A DNA stretch of 39,473 nucleotides from an archaeon (GTDB lineage Archaea; Nanobdellota; Nanobdellia; Woesearchaeales; GW2011-AR15). Both the position numbers and the translations under genes were made by a program. The DNA lies in contig JABHHN010000034.1 in NCBI GenBank assembly GCA_018671515.1, positions 1 to 39,473 of the forward strand, written 5' to 3'. This document shows, in pieces, positions 18,285-26,596 of the stretch. Positions within the stretch are counted from its first letter, which is position 1. Each line of letters opens with the position of its first letter. The notes under the pieces were generated by a model. That model made no database searches. It saw only the letters and a program-made list of their open reading frames with translations, and had not been told where the DNA came from.

Positions 18285-18481
18285 AAAATTTAGATGGAAT
18301 AAGAAAAGACATTGAAAGATTATCTTATTTATCTGATGTTTATGAAAATTTAAAAAATAAAATTAATAAGTGTTCTAAATCTGAAATAGAAGATTTAAAA
18401 TCACAAATAGGAATTGCAAAAAAAGAGATGATGCAGATTTCCTATCTAATTGATAAAAATATTGGAACACTTACTAATTAG
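18281..18481 (+). CDS. Small coiled-coil protein between pilus ATPase and platform protein
   Basis: This 66-aa protein overlaps the ATPase stop by 4 nt (ATGA), so it is translationally coupled. It is mostly charged helix with heptad-like spacing of Leu and Ile (LDGIRKDIERLSYLSDVY) and one Cys, and has no signal or membrane segment. No family was recognised. Its place between ATPase and platform protein suggests a small adaptor that could pair with the helical N-terminus of the next protein. Confidence 0.7.
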   Translation: MKNLDGIRKDIERLSYLSDVYENLKNKINKCSKSEIEDLKSQIGIAKKEMMQISYLIDKNIGTLTN

Positions 18482-18492
18482 GGTTAGGGGTA

Positions 18493-20883
18493 ATGACTAG
18501 TATAAAGGAATATTGCAGAAATATGAGTCTTCTGCTAGATGAGATTGAAACATATAATAGATTAAAGAATAAACTTCAAAATGATATTAATATTTTAGAT
18601 AAACAATATCAAAGAGGTGATCTTGAATATAATGAATATATTAAAATAAAAAATAATATATTAGGTAATAATTCAAAAAATCTAGTTTTTGGATTTTATG
18701 ATAAGCATATAAACTCTATAGTAAATAATTTAGGTTCAATAAATACAAAATTATTGAAAGATATATATACTGAAAATATTGATGTGAATATAATAGAAGA
18801 GGATGTTTATGAAAAAATATCTAGGCAGACAACTGGAATAAAATTACCTAGTCTTAAAGGTGATTTTTCATCTATAAATAAGAATCTATCTAAAAAATTA
18901 AAATTTAATAGGCATAAAAATAATAAATCAAATGTTGAAAATCAAAAAGGAAAAAATAATAGATCAAATATTTCAAATGTAGAATTTGAATTAAGAAAAG
19001 AAGAATTTAAAAAAAATTTAGCAACTAAAACTAAAAGAATTAAATCTTCTGATTTTGAAAAATCACTTCATAGGAAAGGAATATTTAAGATACAGGGACC
19101 AACAAGCTATGAAAAAAAAGATCATTCAAAATTAAAAAACTTACCCTTTGAAATTGAGGAAAAAGAAGGTATTAGAATTGATGAAGTAGAATCGGATTTT
19201 GAAAAAAGATCAAATGAGTTTAATAATGATAATTTTAGTGATTCTAATAAAATTAAGAATGTAGATGAAAAAGAAGCTATGTCTATTGATACAAAATCAG
19301 AATTTGAAGTTAGATCAAGAGAATTTAAAAAAAATCTTAGTGGTAGAAATAAAATTGAAAGTAAAATTAAAAAAGAAAATGTAACAAACACTGTTGAATC
19401 AGAATTTGATATTAGGTCTAGAGAATTTAAAAAAAATCTAGCTGATCATAAGAAAATAACAGATTCATATCATAATAATAAACTAAGAAATGAAATAATT
19501 AATAAAAAATCAAATAGTAAACCTGTTAAATTAATTCCAAAATTAAATAAAAGGGATAAAGAAGATTATATTTTTAAAGATGCAAAGCCTGCACAAAATT
19601 TAAAGACAGTACCTAAACCTCATGAAAAAGAAAATTTATATATACCACCAGTAAAAAAATTAAAATTTCCAAAAAATATTATTTATGCTTTTCAAGCAAA
19701 AGAAAAACCTCTTGCAGATAAATTTTCTAAACATGAAGAAGGAGTAAAAATGGGTGGAATTGTTAATTCAGAGGCTTTAAAATTCTTTATGACTGGAAAG
19801 AGAAATGAGAAATCTTCATCGGTTGTATCTGCTTCAACAAATTTTGTTCCTTCAATATTTTCATTACAAGATAAAAAAATTGATGAATCTTATAGTTCAA
19901 CAGTATCTAAAAGTGAAGTAATGAATCCTTATCTTTTAGAAAAACAAGTAAAAGCACTTAAAAACCTTATCACTAAAAAAGGTCCTAAAATTTATAAACC
20001 AAGTTCAGTTGGGTATTTTGCAAATATTACTGTTAGAAGAATAAGTATTCATTTTATAGAAAAATATCCGGCTTTATTTAAAAAATTATATCTTGCAATT
20101 AGATATGCAAACATTAAAGTCCTTTCTAATACATACATAAATATAATGTTTTTGATATCAATTTCAGCATTGATATTGTCAATTCCAATTTTAACAGTAT
20201 TATTTTCTTTACAAGGAAATTCAATATTTTTGATGATAATTAAGACTATGTTCTTTTCTTCAATATCTACTTTAATGACATTTACTGCTCTTTATTATTA
20301 TCCATTTTCATTAATAAAAAAAAGAAAGGCATCAATAAACACAAATTTACCATTTGCGATAGATCATATGTCTTCAGTTATTTCTTCAGGAGTTTCTCCA
20401 GCTGTGATGTTTAAACTTATTTCGGCTTCTAAAGAATATGGTGAAGTTTCAATTGAAATGGAAAAAATATATAATTATATTGATGTATTTGGATATGATC
20501 TTCTAACTGCAATGAGAGCTGTTAGTTATACAACACCATCAGCAGATTTAAAAGAATTTTTTGAAGGTTTCATATCAAATGTTGAGACTGGTGGAGAATT
20601 AAAAAATTATCTTTCTCAAAAATCAAGTGAAGCATTGATGAATTATAGATTAAAAAGACAAAAATATGTAGAATCATTAGCTACTTATTCGGATATTTAT
20701 ACGGGTGTGTTAATTGCAGCTCCATTATTTTTTGTAACTACTTTTTCACTTGTAAGTGTTATGGGTGGGCAAATAGGTGGTTTAGATATAAGTACAGTAA
20801 TTACAGTAGGCACATATTTAGTGATACCTTTATTAAATGTAGCATTTATATTATTTTTAGAAACAAATCAACCGGATATATAA
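18493..20883 (+). CDS. TadC/FlaJ-type platform protein with long N-terminal extension
   Basis: The C-terminal 250 or so residues form a T2SSF/FlaJ domain: membrane helices near 548-575 and 585-608, a cytosolic helical segment (LPFAIDHMSSVISSGVSP and VETGGELKNYL) and helices near 733-758 and 768-790. Such proteins sit in the membrane above the pilus ATPase. Unusually, about 540 residues precede the first helix. They start with a coiled-coil-like segment (1-110) and then hold a lysine-rich, apparently disordered stretch with four related motifs at about 163, 231, 267 and 300 (consensus ES-E-F-x-x-R-S-R-E-F-K-K-N-L). GGGG at 18487-18490 sits only 2 nt before the ATG. The extension may recruit partners; its role is unknown. 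Confidence 0.85.
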   Translation: MTSIKEYCRNMSLLLDEIETYNRLKNKLQNDINILDKQYQRGDLEYNEYIKIKNNILGNNSKNLVFGFYDKHINSIVNNLGSINTKLLKDIYTENIDVNIIEEDVYEKISRQTTGIKLPSLKGDFSSINKNLSKKLKFNRHKNNKSNVENQKGKNNRSNISNVEFELRKEEFKKNLATKTKRIKSSDFEKSLHRKGIFKIQGPTSYEKKDHSKLKNLPFEIEEKEGIRIDEVESDFEKRSNEFNNDNFSDSNKIKNVDEKEAMSIDTKSEFEVRSREFKKNLSGRNKIESKIKKENVTNTVESEFDIRSREFKKNLADHKKITDSYHNNKLRNEIINKKSNSKPVKLIPKLNKRDKEDYIFKDAKPAQNLKTVPKPHEKENLYIPPVKKLKFPKNIIYAFQAKEKPLADKFSKHEEGVKMGGIVNSEALKFFMTGKRNEKSSSVVSASTNFVPSIFSLQDKKIDESYSSTVSKSEVMNPYLLEKQVKALKNLITKKGPKIYKPSSVGYFANITVRRISIHFIEKYPALFKKLYLAIRYANIKVLSNTYINIMFLISISALILSIPILTVLFSLQGNSIFLMIIKTMFFSSISTLMTFTALYYYPFSLIKKRKASINTNLPFAIDHMSSVISSGVSPAVMFKLISASKEYGEVSIEMEKIYNYIDVFGYDLLTAMRAVSYTTPSADLKEFFEGFISNVETGGELKNYLSQKSSEALMNYRLKRQKYVESLATYSDIYTGVLIAAPLFFVTTFSLVSVMGGQIGGLDISTVITVGTYLVIPLLNVAFILFLETNQPDI

Positions 20884-20887
20884 AAAA

Positions 20888-21799
20888 ATGAAATTCAAAA
20901 GACAATATATGATTGGAATAGGTATAGGGATAGGAATATTAGTTTTTGATTTTTTATTATTTTGGAAAACAAAGTGGTTCATGCCTGTTTTTATTGTTGC
21001 AGGTTCAATTGCTTGGGGTCAGATATGGATTGATTTTTTTATTGAGGGACAAAAACAAAAAGAAATAGAATCTAGATTTTTAGACTTTGTCAGAAATTTA
21101 ACAGGTGCTATAAAATCAGGAATGCCTGTTCCAAAGGCAATAATGCATGTGGCTAATATTGATTATGGATCTTTGAGTCCATATATTAGAAAGATGGGGA
21201 ATCAAGTAGAATGGTCAGTTCCAATTCACAAGTCATTATTATTTTTTAGCAATTCAACGAGAAATGATATAATCAAGAGATCTATTTCAACAGTAATTGA
21301 AGCAGAACAATCTGGAGGGAATATGGAGGATGTTTTGGAATCTATTACTCAATCATTATTGGAGATAAAAAAGATTAAAGAATCAAGAAGAGCAAGTATC
21401 CATTCTCAAGTTGTTCAATCGTACATAATTTTTTTTGTTTTTGTAGGTGTTATGGTAGTAATTCAAAATCTTTTAATACCTTATCTTCTTGGTCAATCTC
21501 AAGGAGGAGGAGCTCTTGGTGGAGCATTTGGTGGTGGAGCAGAAGTAACAGTAAATTTTAATGTAGAAATTAAGACCGATTCTTTGGGAAGTTTTATAGT
21601 TAGTATGTCTAATTGGTTTACTTCATTGCGAGGTGTTTTTTTAATGCTCTCATTGATACAGGGGCTCTTTGCGGGAGTTATTATAGGTAAATTATCGGAA
21701 GGTGATTTGACATCAGGGTTAAAACATTCTTTGATTTTATGTACAATTGCGTTCTTTGTGATGACATTGATTTCACCACCAACAGGACCAGTATTGTAG
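20888..21799 (+). CDS. Second TadC/FlaJ-type platform protein
   Basis: This 303-aa protein has a T2SSF-type layout: two N-terminal helices (about 8-46), a cytosolic helical domain (FLDFVRNLTGAIKSGMPVPK and IEAEQSGGNMEDVLESI), a helix near 180-200, a glycine-rich loop (GGGALGGAFGGG) and two C-terminal helices. It follows the longer platform protein by 4 nt. Paired platform proteins occur in Tad-type systems, so the two probably form a heteromeric base. Its stop codon directly abuts the stop of the convergent SGNH hydrolase. Confidence 0.9.
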   Translation: MKFKRQYMIGIGIGIGILVFDFLLFWKTKWFMPVFIVAGSIAWGQIWIDFFIEGQKQKEIESRFLDFVRNLTGAIKSGMPVPKAIMHVANIDYGSLSPYIRKMGNQVEWSVPIHKSLLFFSNSTRNDIIKRSISTVIEAEQSGGNMEDVLESITQSLLEIKKIKESRRASIHSQVVQSYIIFFVFVGVMVVIQNLLIPYLLGQSQGGGALGGAFGGGAEVTVNFNVEIKTDSLGSFIVSMSNWFTSLRGVFLMLSLIQGLFAGVIIGKLSEGDLTSGLKHSLILCTIAFFVMTLISPPTGPVL

Positions 21800-22765
21800 T
21801 TAAATAATTTTATTATTATTTATTTCATTTATTATATTTTGTGCAATCAATTCATATCCTTTAGAATTTGGATGCCAATTATCTGTAGAAAAAATATATT
21901 GATTAATTGTGTCATCATTTATTATTTTTTTAAATATTAAGTCGTTTCTTATTAGAAGTATTTTTTCTTTTTTGGCTAAATCAACAAATTCTTTAGAATT
22001 AAGATATGTTGGATTAATATGGTATGTCATTAGTATTGGAATGATTTTATTATTTTTAGAAGTTTCAATTATTTTCAGTATATCATATTTCCAAGTGTTA
22101 ATAAATTCATCACGATGTGTTTCTGATAAATCATATATCCACTTTTTTATTGGATATCTGACATGTTCTGGACCACCCCAGATATATTGATTGTTTTTTA
22201 GGCTTTGAGAATATTGTTTATTATTTTTTACAAAGTATCTTATATGAATATTTCTTAAATATCTGTAGAGTCTTAAGTTGTCAAGAAATGAGTATAATTT
22301 TACTTTGAAACTATCTTTTCCTTTTATGAATTTATGAAGATTACTTTCTGCCAGAGACCATTCATTATTGTAACCTGCCATAATTAAGATTATTTTTGGT
22401 TTGTAAATTTCTATGTATTTTTCAATTCTATTTGAGAGTTGTCCTGTGTTTTGGCCCATATGTACAGGAATTATTACATTGATATTTTTGTCAGGGTGTA
22501 ATTCTTTTAATTTTCTTTCTAATTGTAATGGATATGATTCATTTCTTAATACTCCAAGTCCTGCAGTTGAGGATTCACCAAGTGTAAGAATATTTATTGC
22601 ATTATCTTGAAGATAAAAATCATTTTTTCTAAAGGCAGTTTTATTAAGATAAATATCACCTATTACTCTAAGTGATATTTCAATTGAGATTAGGATTAGA
22701 ATTATGAATAAGAATTTATTGATGTTTTTTTTATGTTTTTTTGATAGTTTTATTTTTTTCATCAT
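21800..22765 (-). CDS. Membrane-anchored SGNH/GDSL-type hydrolase
   Basis: This 321-aa protein has one N-terminal membrane helix (about 17-35) and an SGNH hydrolase fold. The nucleophile block reads LGESSTAG (S65, with E in place of the usual D), a block-III-like MAGYNNEW follows, and the catalytic Asp-His block is DNWHPNSKGYELIA (D295, H298). Related enzymes remove or add acyl groups on glycans or lipids, so extracellular glycan deacylation is plausible. A second ATG lies one codon downstream. TTTAAATAAATATTT at about 22785-22799 on the minus strand is placed for a leaderless transcript. Confidence 0.85.
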   Translation of the reverse strand: MMKKIKLSKKHKKNINKFLFIILILISIEISLRVIGDIYLNKTAFRKNDFYLQDNAINILTLGESSTAGLGVLRNESYPLQLERKLKELHPDKNINVIIPVHMGQNTGQLSNRIEKYIEIYKPKIILIMAGYNNEWSLAESNLHKFIKGKDSFKVKLYSFLDNLRLYRYLRNIHIRYFVKNNKQYSQSLKNNQYIWGGPEHVRYPIKKWIYDLSETHRDEFINTWKYDILKIIETSKNNKIIPILMTYHINPTYLNSKEFVDLAKKEKILLIRNDLIFKKIINDDTINQYIFSTDNWHPNSKGYELIAQNIINEINNNKII

Positions 22766-22784
22766 TATTATAATAGATAATGAA

Positions 22785-22799
22785 ATATTTATTTAAATG
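22785..22799 (-). promoter_or_regulatory. TATA-like box of the SGNH hydrolase gene
   Basis: An AT-rich TTTAAATAAATATTT element is centred about 26 nt before the ATG at 22765, the distance expected for a leaderless archaeal transcript. Confidence 0.4.
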
Positions 22800-22845
22800 A
22801 TATTAATTAAATGAAAATGTCGAATTATTATTTTTAAATAAGAAT

Positions 22846-23214
22846 TTATGTTACTTCTCCACCACCTGGCAATGAAGGTTCATCTTTTGTTTTATCCTCT
22901 GGATTTTCATCATTAATGTCAATATCTATCTCCTCGTTAGGATCAGCATAAACCATTTGGTCATCATTAGGAATGCTACCTCTTCTTCCTTCACAATTTT
23001 TGAATCTACCTTCATTTGCACGATCATTCATCATATCTGCTGGAATAGGACCTTTTTTAGTACTACCATCGATTTGGCAATCAAAATAATCATAACGATT
23101 CTTTGAATTATTTGTACTTTTAATAGCAAAATAAACTATAGGAGGTACAACAATAAGAATTATAACTAATATAACTGCTATTTCTATCAATCCTTGTCCT
23201 TTTTTTCCTTTTAT
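22846..23214 (-). CDS. Small prepilin-like protein with apparent ATA start
   Basis: The conventional open frame starts at a TTG (23190), but the eight codons before it encode KGKKGQG in frame, giving KKGQGLIEIAVILVIILIV: a clean prepilin signal with Glu at position +5 after the predicted cleavage. In-frame sequence back to the stop at 23248-23250 has no ATG, GTG or TTG. An ATA at 23212-23214 lies 27 nt after the centre of a TTTATAAA box, exactly where a leaderless transcript should start. So either AUA is used as start or an ATG has become ATA. The product (about 122 aa) has a hydrophobic helix and an acidic Pro/Gly tail (NPEDKTKDEPSLPGGG). It may supply subunits to the nearby pilus machinery. 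Confidence 0.65.
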   Translation of the reverse strand: MKGKKGQGLIEIAVILVIILIVVPPIVYFAIKSTNNSKNRYDYFDCQIDGSTKKGPIPADMMNDRANEGRFKNCEGRRGSIPNDDQMVYADPNEEIDIDINDENPEDKTKDEPSLPGGGEVT

Positions 23215-23236
23215 AAGTTTAGAAATATTTTTGGAA

Positions 23237-23244
23237 TTTATAAA
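23237..23244 (-). promoter_or_regulatory. TATA box for the small prepilin-like gene
   Basis: TTTATAAA on the minus strand is centred 27 nt before the ATA codon at 23214. It is divergent from the ABC transporter promoter about 40 bp away. Confidence 0.5.
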
Positions 23245-23281
23245 TTTTTATCTATTTTCATTGTTTTTAATTTTCACTAAT

Positions 23282-23290
23282 TTTATAAAC
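23282..23290 (+). promoter_or_regulatory. TATA box of the ABC exporter operon
   Basis: TTTATAAAC is centred about 27 nt before the ATG at 23312, implying a leaderless or nearly leaderless transcript. Confidence 0.5.
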
Positions 23291-23311
23291 ATAATTTAAT
23301 CATCTATTCAT

Positions 23312-24022
23312 ATGGGGGATGAATCAATCATAGAGATTAGTGGTATTTCTAAGTCTTTTGGGAAAAATAAAGTATTGAATAATCTAGATCTTAAAATTAA
23401 TGAAGGTGAAATTTTAGGTTTGATTGGTAAAAGTGGATGTGGGAAATCAACACTTATGAAAATACTTTTAGGTGTCTATAAAGGTGATAAAGGAAATATT
23501 ACTATTGATGGGAATAAGAATCCACAAAATATAAGGCATTATATAGGATATACAACACAAGAAAATTCATTTTATGATAAATTAACAATATTTGAAAATA
23601 TGAAATATTATGCTAATTTATACTCATTAGGTAAAAAACAATTACCTAATGGTTTAAATGAACATATAGATAAAATACTTGATTCAGTTGGACTTTTAAA
23701 ATCAAAAGATACTATTTCAGCAAGGATATCAGGTGGAATGAAAAGAAGACTTGATTTTGCTATATCTTTGATACATGATCCAAAAATATTGATTTTAGAT
23801 GAACCTACAACTGGGCTGGATCCAATACTTGTTAAAGGATTTTGGAATATAGTAAAAGAAGTTTCAAAAACTGGTAAAACTGTGATTGTAAGTTCACATA
23901 TATTTTCAGAAATACAATCTAATTGTACAAAAGTTGGAATTATAAGTAAAGGAAAAATTACTAAGACAATGAAAATTTCAGAGAAAACAAATCTATTTAA
24001 AATATTCAGTGAATTTGCATGA
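23312..24022 (+). CDS. ABC transporter ATP-binding protein
   Basis: This 236-aa nucleotide-binding subunit has Walker A GKSGCGKST (residues 39-47), the signature RISGGMKRRLDFA near 141, Walker B LILDEPTTGLDP near 160 and an H-loop VSSHIFSE. The ISGGMKRRL signature and the short C-terminus fit the ABC-2 (DrrA/NatA-like) exporter class. It overlaps the permease by 4 nt (ATGA), so the two form one transporter. The substrate is unknown. Confidence 0.95.
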   Translation: MGDESIIEISGISKSFGKNKVLNNLDLKINEGEILGLIGKSGCGKSTLMKILLGVYKGDKGNITIDGNKNPQNIRHYIGYTTQENSFYDKLTIFENMKYYANLYSLGKKQLPNGLNEHIDKILDSVGLLKSKDTISARISGGMKRRLDFAISLIHDPKILILDEPTTGLDPILVKGFWNIVKEVSKTGKTVIVSSHIFSEIQSNCTKVGIISKGKITKTMKISEKTNLFKIFSEFA

Positions 24023-25938
24023 TAAAAAAAATATATTTTGAATTATATAAGAATTTTAAGATTATATTTAGAAATATCAGTTCAATTTCTCTTTTGATTT
24101 TAGGACCGCTTTTACTTATACTCCTTATTGGATTTGCATTTTCAGGAACTGAAGTTCATAGTATAAAAATAGGTGTCAAAGCAAGTGATTATGAATCATT
24201 ACAGCCATTTTTAGATAATTTTACTGGAATTGGTGAGATTGAGAAATATGAAAAAATAGATCCTTGTATTAATGATATGAGACAGGAAAAAATTCATATC
24301 TGTCTTGAATTTAGTGATGGTTTTTCAGACCAGGATGAATTTAATCAAGGACATATTGCATTTTATTTTGATAATACAAGAAAAATATTGTCTAATGAAA
24401 TTGTAGATGGAATAAGTGATTTTTTAGGGTTGACAACTGAAAAAATAAGTATTGAATCGGCACAGACTATTTTTAAGAATATCGAGACACTTGTAGTTTT
24501 TCTTGATAGAAGAAATAATGATATTCTAGTTCTAATTAATGAATCTGAAAAAATGAAGTCAGATATATTGCAGAGAAAAGAAAGATTAATAGAAATTAGA
24601 GAAGATTTCCTTCCTAAATATGAAAAAATAAAAAAGTTACAGAAGAGTATTAAAAATATTTCAAAAGATGTTGATTCCAGTTATATGAGTTTTGATTCAG
24701 ATATTGATAATTTTAAAGATAAAGTAAATGAAATAGAAAACAGTATTGAAGAAGTATTAGAAGTTGCAAATATTCCAAATTATTATGTGTATGAAATCAA
24801 TAAAACTTTTTTTATTACAACAAATAAAACTTATTTAAATCTTAATAATTTTTCATATGAAAAAATTAATTTAAGTATAATTAATATAACGAATCATGAA
24901 TTTGTTATTCCACCTGTAAATTATAGTGTTATTTTAAATGAAACCAGAAAAATAGATTATTCAAGTCTTCCAATAGATGAGTCATTTAATTTTGCAATGA
25001 TTTCATTTAAGCAAGGAATTAATACATTTGAAGATTCAATAGATAGTTTTGATGAGAATATTACTAGATATTATGAATTATTAAATGAGCAAAAACTTGA
25101 ATTTGATGAGATAATTTATCAGATAGATAATGTAAAAATATTATTGGATGAAGAAATAGATGCGACAGATACATATATTAAAACAATAGATGAAAGTGTT
25201 ATAAAAATAACAGAATTAAGAGAAACTCTTTCAACGAATTTAGAAAAATTATCAGAATTAAATCCTGCGATTGCTGAAAAATTGATTAAACCTATACTAC
25301 AATCATTTGAACCAGTTCAGCCAGGAATAGAAAATATAAAATTATCATATCCAACATTATTGACATTAGTAATTGTTTTTATTAGTTTATTATTTTCAAA
25401 TATTGTGACACTCTCTGAACTAAATTCAAAAGCTTATCTTAGAAATCTAATTGCACCAGTAAATGATTTGATTTATGTTATAGGTTTGATATTTACAAAT
25501 CTTTTGGTGATATTATTCCAAGTCATAATATTGTTGATGGTTGCTCAATTTAGATTTGGAATAGATGTTTTTTCAAATTTCTGGTCAATTATGTTTATTG
25601 TATTTTTACTTTCATTGATTTTTGTGTTTTTTGGAATGGCAATAGCTTATTATTTTTCAAATGAACAATCATCAATACTTACAGCAACATTTGTCTCCCT
25701 TGCTTTCTTTTTATTTTCGGATATTGTGACACCACTTGAAGCAATGCCTAAACATGCAACCTTGATTGCAAATAATTCACCTTTTGTTATTTCACAAGCA
25801 ATATTTAAGAAAATAATAATATATGATTTACCATTATATATGTCAATGAGTTCGATATATAAACTTATAATTTATGCATTATTGAGTTTAGTATTACTAA
25901 TTATTGTATCAAAGTGGAAGAATAGAACTAGGATTTAA
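24019..25938 (+). CDS. ABC-2 type permease with large extracellular coiled-coil domain
   Basis: In this 639-aa protein one helix (about 18-42) is followed by about 390 exported residues and then five or six membrane helices (from about 448). The exported part is rich in Glu, Lys, Ile and N-x-S/T sequons, with two predicted coiled-coil stretches around 165-245 and 330-415. The layout is that of ABC-2 permeases of the YhgE/Pip kind, which have a large domain between the first and second helix. The helix motif SPFVISQAIFKKIIIY and the upstream ATPase support an exporter. It ends 4 nt inside the stop of the convergent Sm-like gene. Cargo unknown. Confidence 0.88.
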   Translation: MIKKIYFELYKNFKIIFRNISSISLLILGPLLLILLIGFAFSGTEVHSIKIGVKASDYESLQPFLDNFTGIGEIEKYEKIDPCINDMRQEKIHICLEFSDGFSDQDEFNQGHIAFYFDNTRKILSNEIVDGISDFLGLTTEKISIESAQTIFKNIETLVVFLDRRNNDILVLINESEKMKSDILQRKERLIEIREDFLPKYEKIKKLQKSIKNISKDVDSSYMSFDSDIDNFKDKVNEIENSIEEVLEVANIPNYYVYEINKTFFITTNKTYLNLNNFSYEKINLSIINITNHEFVIPPVNYSVILNETRKIDYSSLPIDESFNFAMISFKQGINTFEDSIDSFDENITRYYELLNEQKLEFDEIIYQIDNVKILLDEEIDATDTYIKTIDESVIKITELRETLSTNLEKLSELNPAIAEKLIKPILQSFEPVQPGIENIKLSYPTLLTLVIVFISLLFSNIVTLSELNSKAYLRNLIAPVNDLIYVIGLIFTNLLVILFQVIILLMVAQFRFGIDVFSNFWSIMFIVFLLSLIFVFFGMAIAYYFSNEQSSILTATFVSLAFFLFSDIVTPLEAMPKHATLIANNSPFVISQAIFKKIIIYDLPLYMSMSSIYKLIIYALLSLVLLIIVSKWKNRTRI

Positions 25939-26153
25939 ACTTTTGAGAATCTGAATATTTTATTTATATTTATTAACGTGAACTCTGCATCATGAGAAAG
26001 TTTAATGAATGGGTCATCATAATCAATCATATTTCCTGTTATTCCTCTTATTTTTGTACCCTCAAAATATAGGATTTTTACTTCTTGATTGAACAGGTCA
26101 GAAATGTACTTTTTTTTTTTAATATAGTTGATTGATTTTTTGGATTGTTTCAT
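25935..26153 (-). CDS. Putative Sm-like (LSm) fold protein
   Basis: From an ATG at 26153 the frame encodes about 72 residues. The core LFNQEVKILYFEGTKIRG, then GNMIDYDDPFIKL and EFTLININKI, has the strand pattern of Sm1/Sm2 motifs (G-x-I, then a D-x-x-F/L turn and a final I-x-x-I). Sm-like proteins bind U-rich RNA. A longer frame opens at 26222, but it would run far inside the thioredoxin-like gene, so I prefer 26153, which leaves a 35-nt overlap. The upstream gene's stop lies at 26119, so the two are probably coupled. The assignment rests on pattern alone. Confidence 0.5.
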   Translation of the reverse strand: MKQSKKSINYIKKKKYISDLFNQEVKILYFEGTKIRGITGNMIDYDDPFIKLSHDAEFTLININKIFRFSKV

Positions 26154-26427
26154 CTTTTTCAAATATTCCAGAAATATTTCCAATTTGTTTTCCATCTTTA
26201 AAAAATAGGACGTAGGGAACAAATTTTATGCCAAATTTTTCTATAAATTCTTCAATTGAATTAATGCTAACTTTATAGAATTTTTTATTATGAATTTCAT
26301 TAGAAATTGATTCAAGATCTATTAGAAATTTTTTACATTTAATTTCATCAGGAAGATAGAAATAAAGTATTACATCACCTGTTGATATGGTATCGTTTAT
26401 GTTTTTATCAATTTCTTCAACTGTCAT
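26119..26427 (-). CDS. Thioredoxin-fold protein lacking the first active-site Cys
   Basis: This 102-aa protein has a thioredoxin-like layout: strand ILYFYLP, an active-site-like helix DEIKCKKFLIDL, strand FYKVSIN, and FGIKFVPYVLFFKDGKQIG with the conserved cis-proline segment. The usual CxxC is reduced to ExxC, so it has one Cys and cannot cycle a normal disulfide. It may be a binding or chaperone relative. An A11 run follows the stop directly. A 12-bp inverted repeat lies 24-93 bp before the start. Confidence 0.65.
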   Translation of the reverse strand: MTVEEIDKNINDTISTGDVILYFYLPDEIKCKKFLIDLESISNEIHNKKFYKVSINSIEEFIEKFGIKFVPYVLFFKDGKQIGNISGIFEKDETIQKINQLY

Positions 26428-26450
26428 ATGAATCTCTTATTAAAAATGAA

Positions 26451-26520
26451 AGGTAACTATTTCACCAGTGGTCTGTGGGTATATATATTGAATAATTAAC
26501 TATTAGCAAAATAGTTACCT
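26451..26520. repeat. 12-bp perfect inverted repeat with related half-sites
   Basis: AGGTAACTATTT (26451-26462) and AAATAGTTACCT (26509-26520) are exact reverse complements, 46 bp apart. The spacer has another TAACTATT (26497-26504) and the near-palindrome ACCAGTGGT; a direct repeat of TATAGTGAAAC follows at about 26575-26595. The cluster sits upstream of the thioredoxin-like gene and just downstream of the PAS regulator stop, so it could be an operator or a stem-loop in either transcript. The remainder of 26428-26596 has no gene. Confidence 0.5.
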
Positions 26521-26596
26521 ATAATAGATTTAATGATTTATATTATATATATAAATAGAGAAAGAATAAAAATATATAGTGAAACTATAGTGAAAC

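Noticed and set aside
18479-18491. TTAGGGTTAGGGG, telomere-like
   Set aside because: Only two units; it is explained by a stop codon and a G-rich ribosome-binding site before the platform gene.
14604-21799. Archaellum (rotating flagellum) operon
   Set aside because: No flaG, flaF, flaH or related genes, two TadC-like proteins and no clear archaellin set; a pilus-like system fits better.
26109-26121. A11 tract as a frameshift site joining the thioredoxin-like and Sm-like frames
   Set aside because: The thioredoxin stop TAA is read before the tract, so slippage on it cannot fuse the two.
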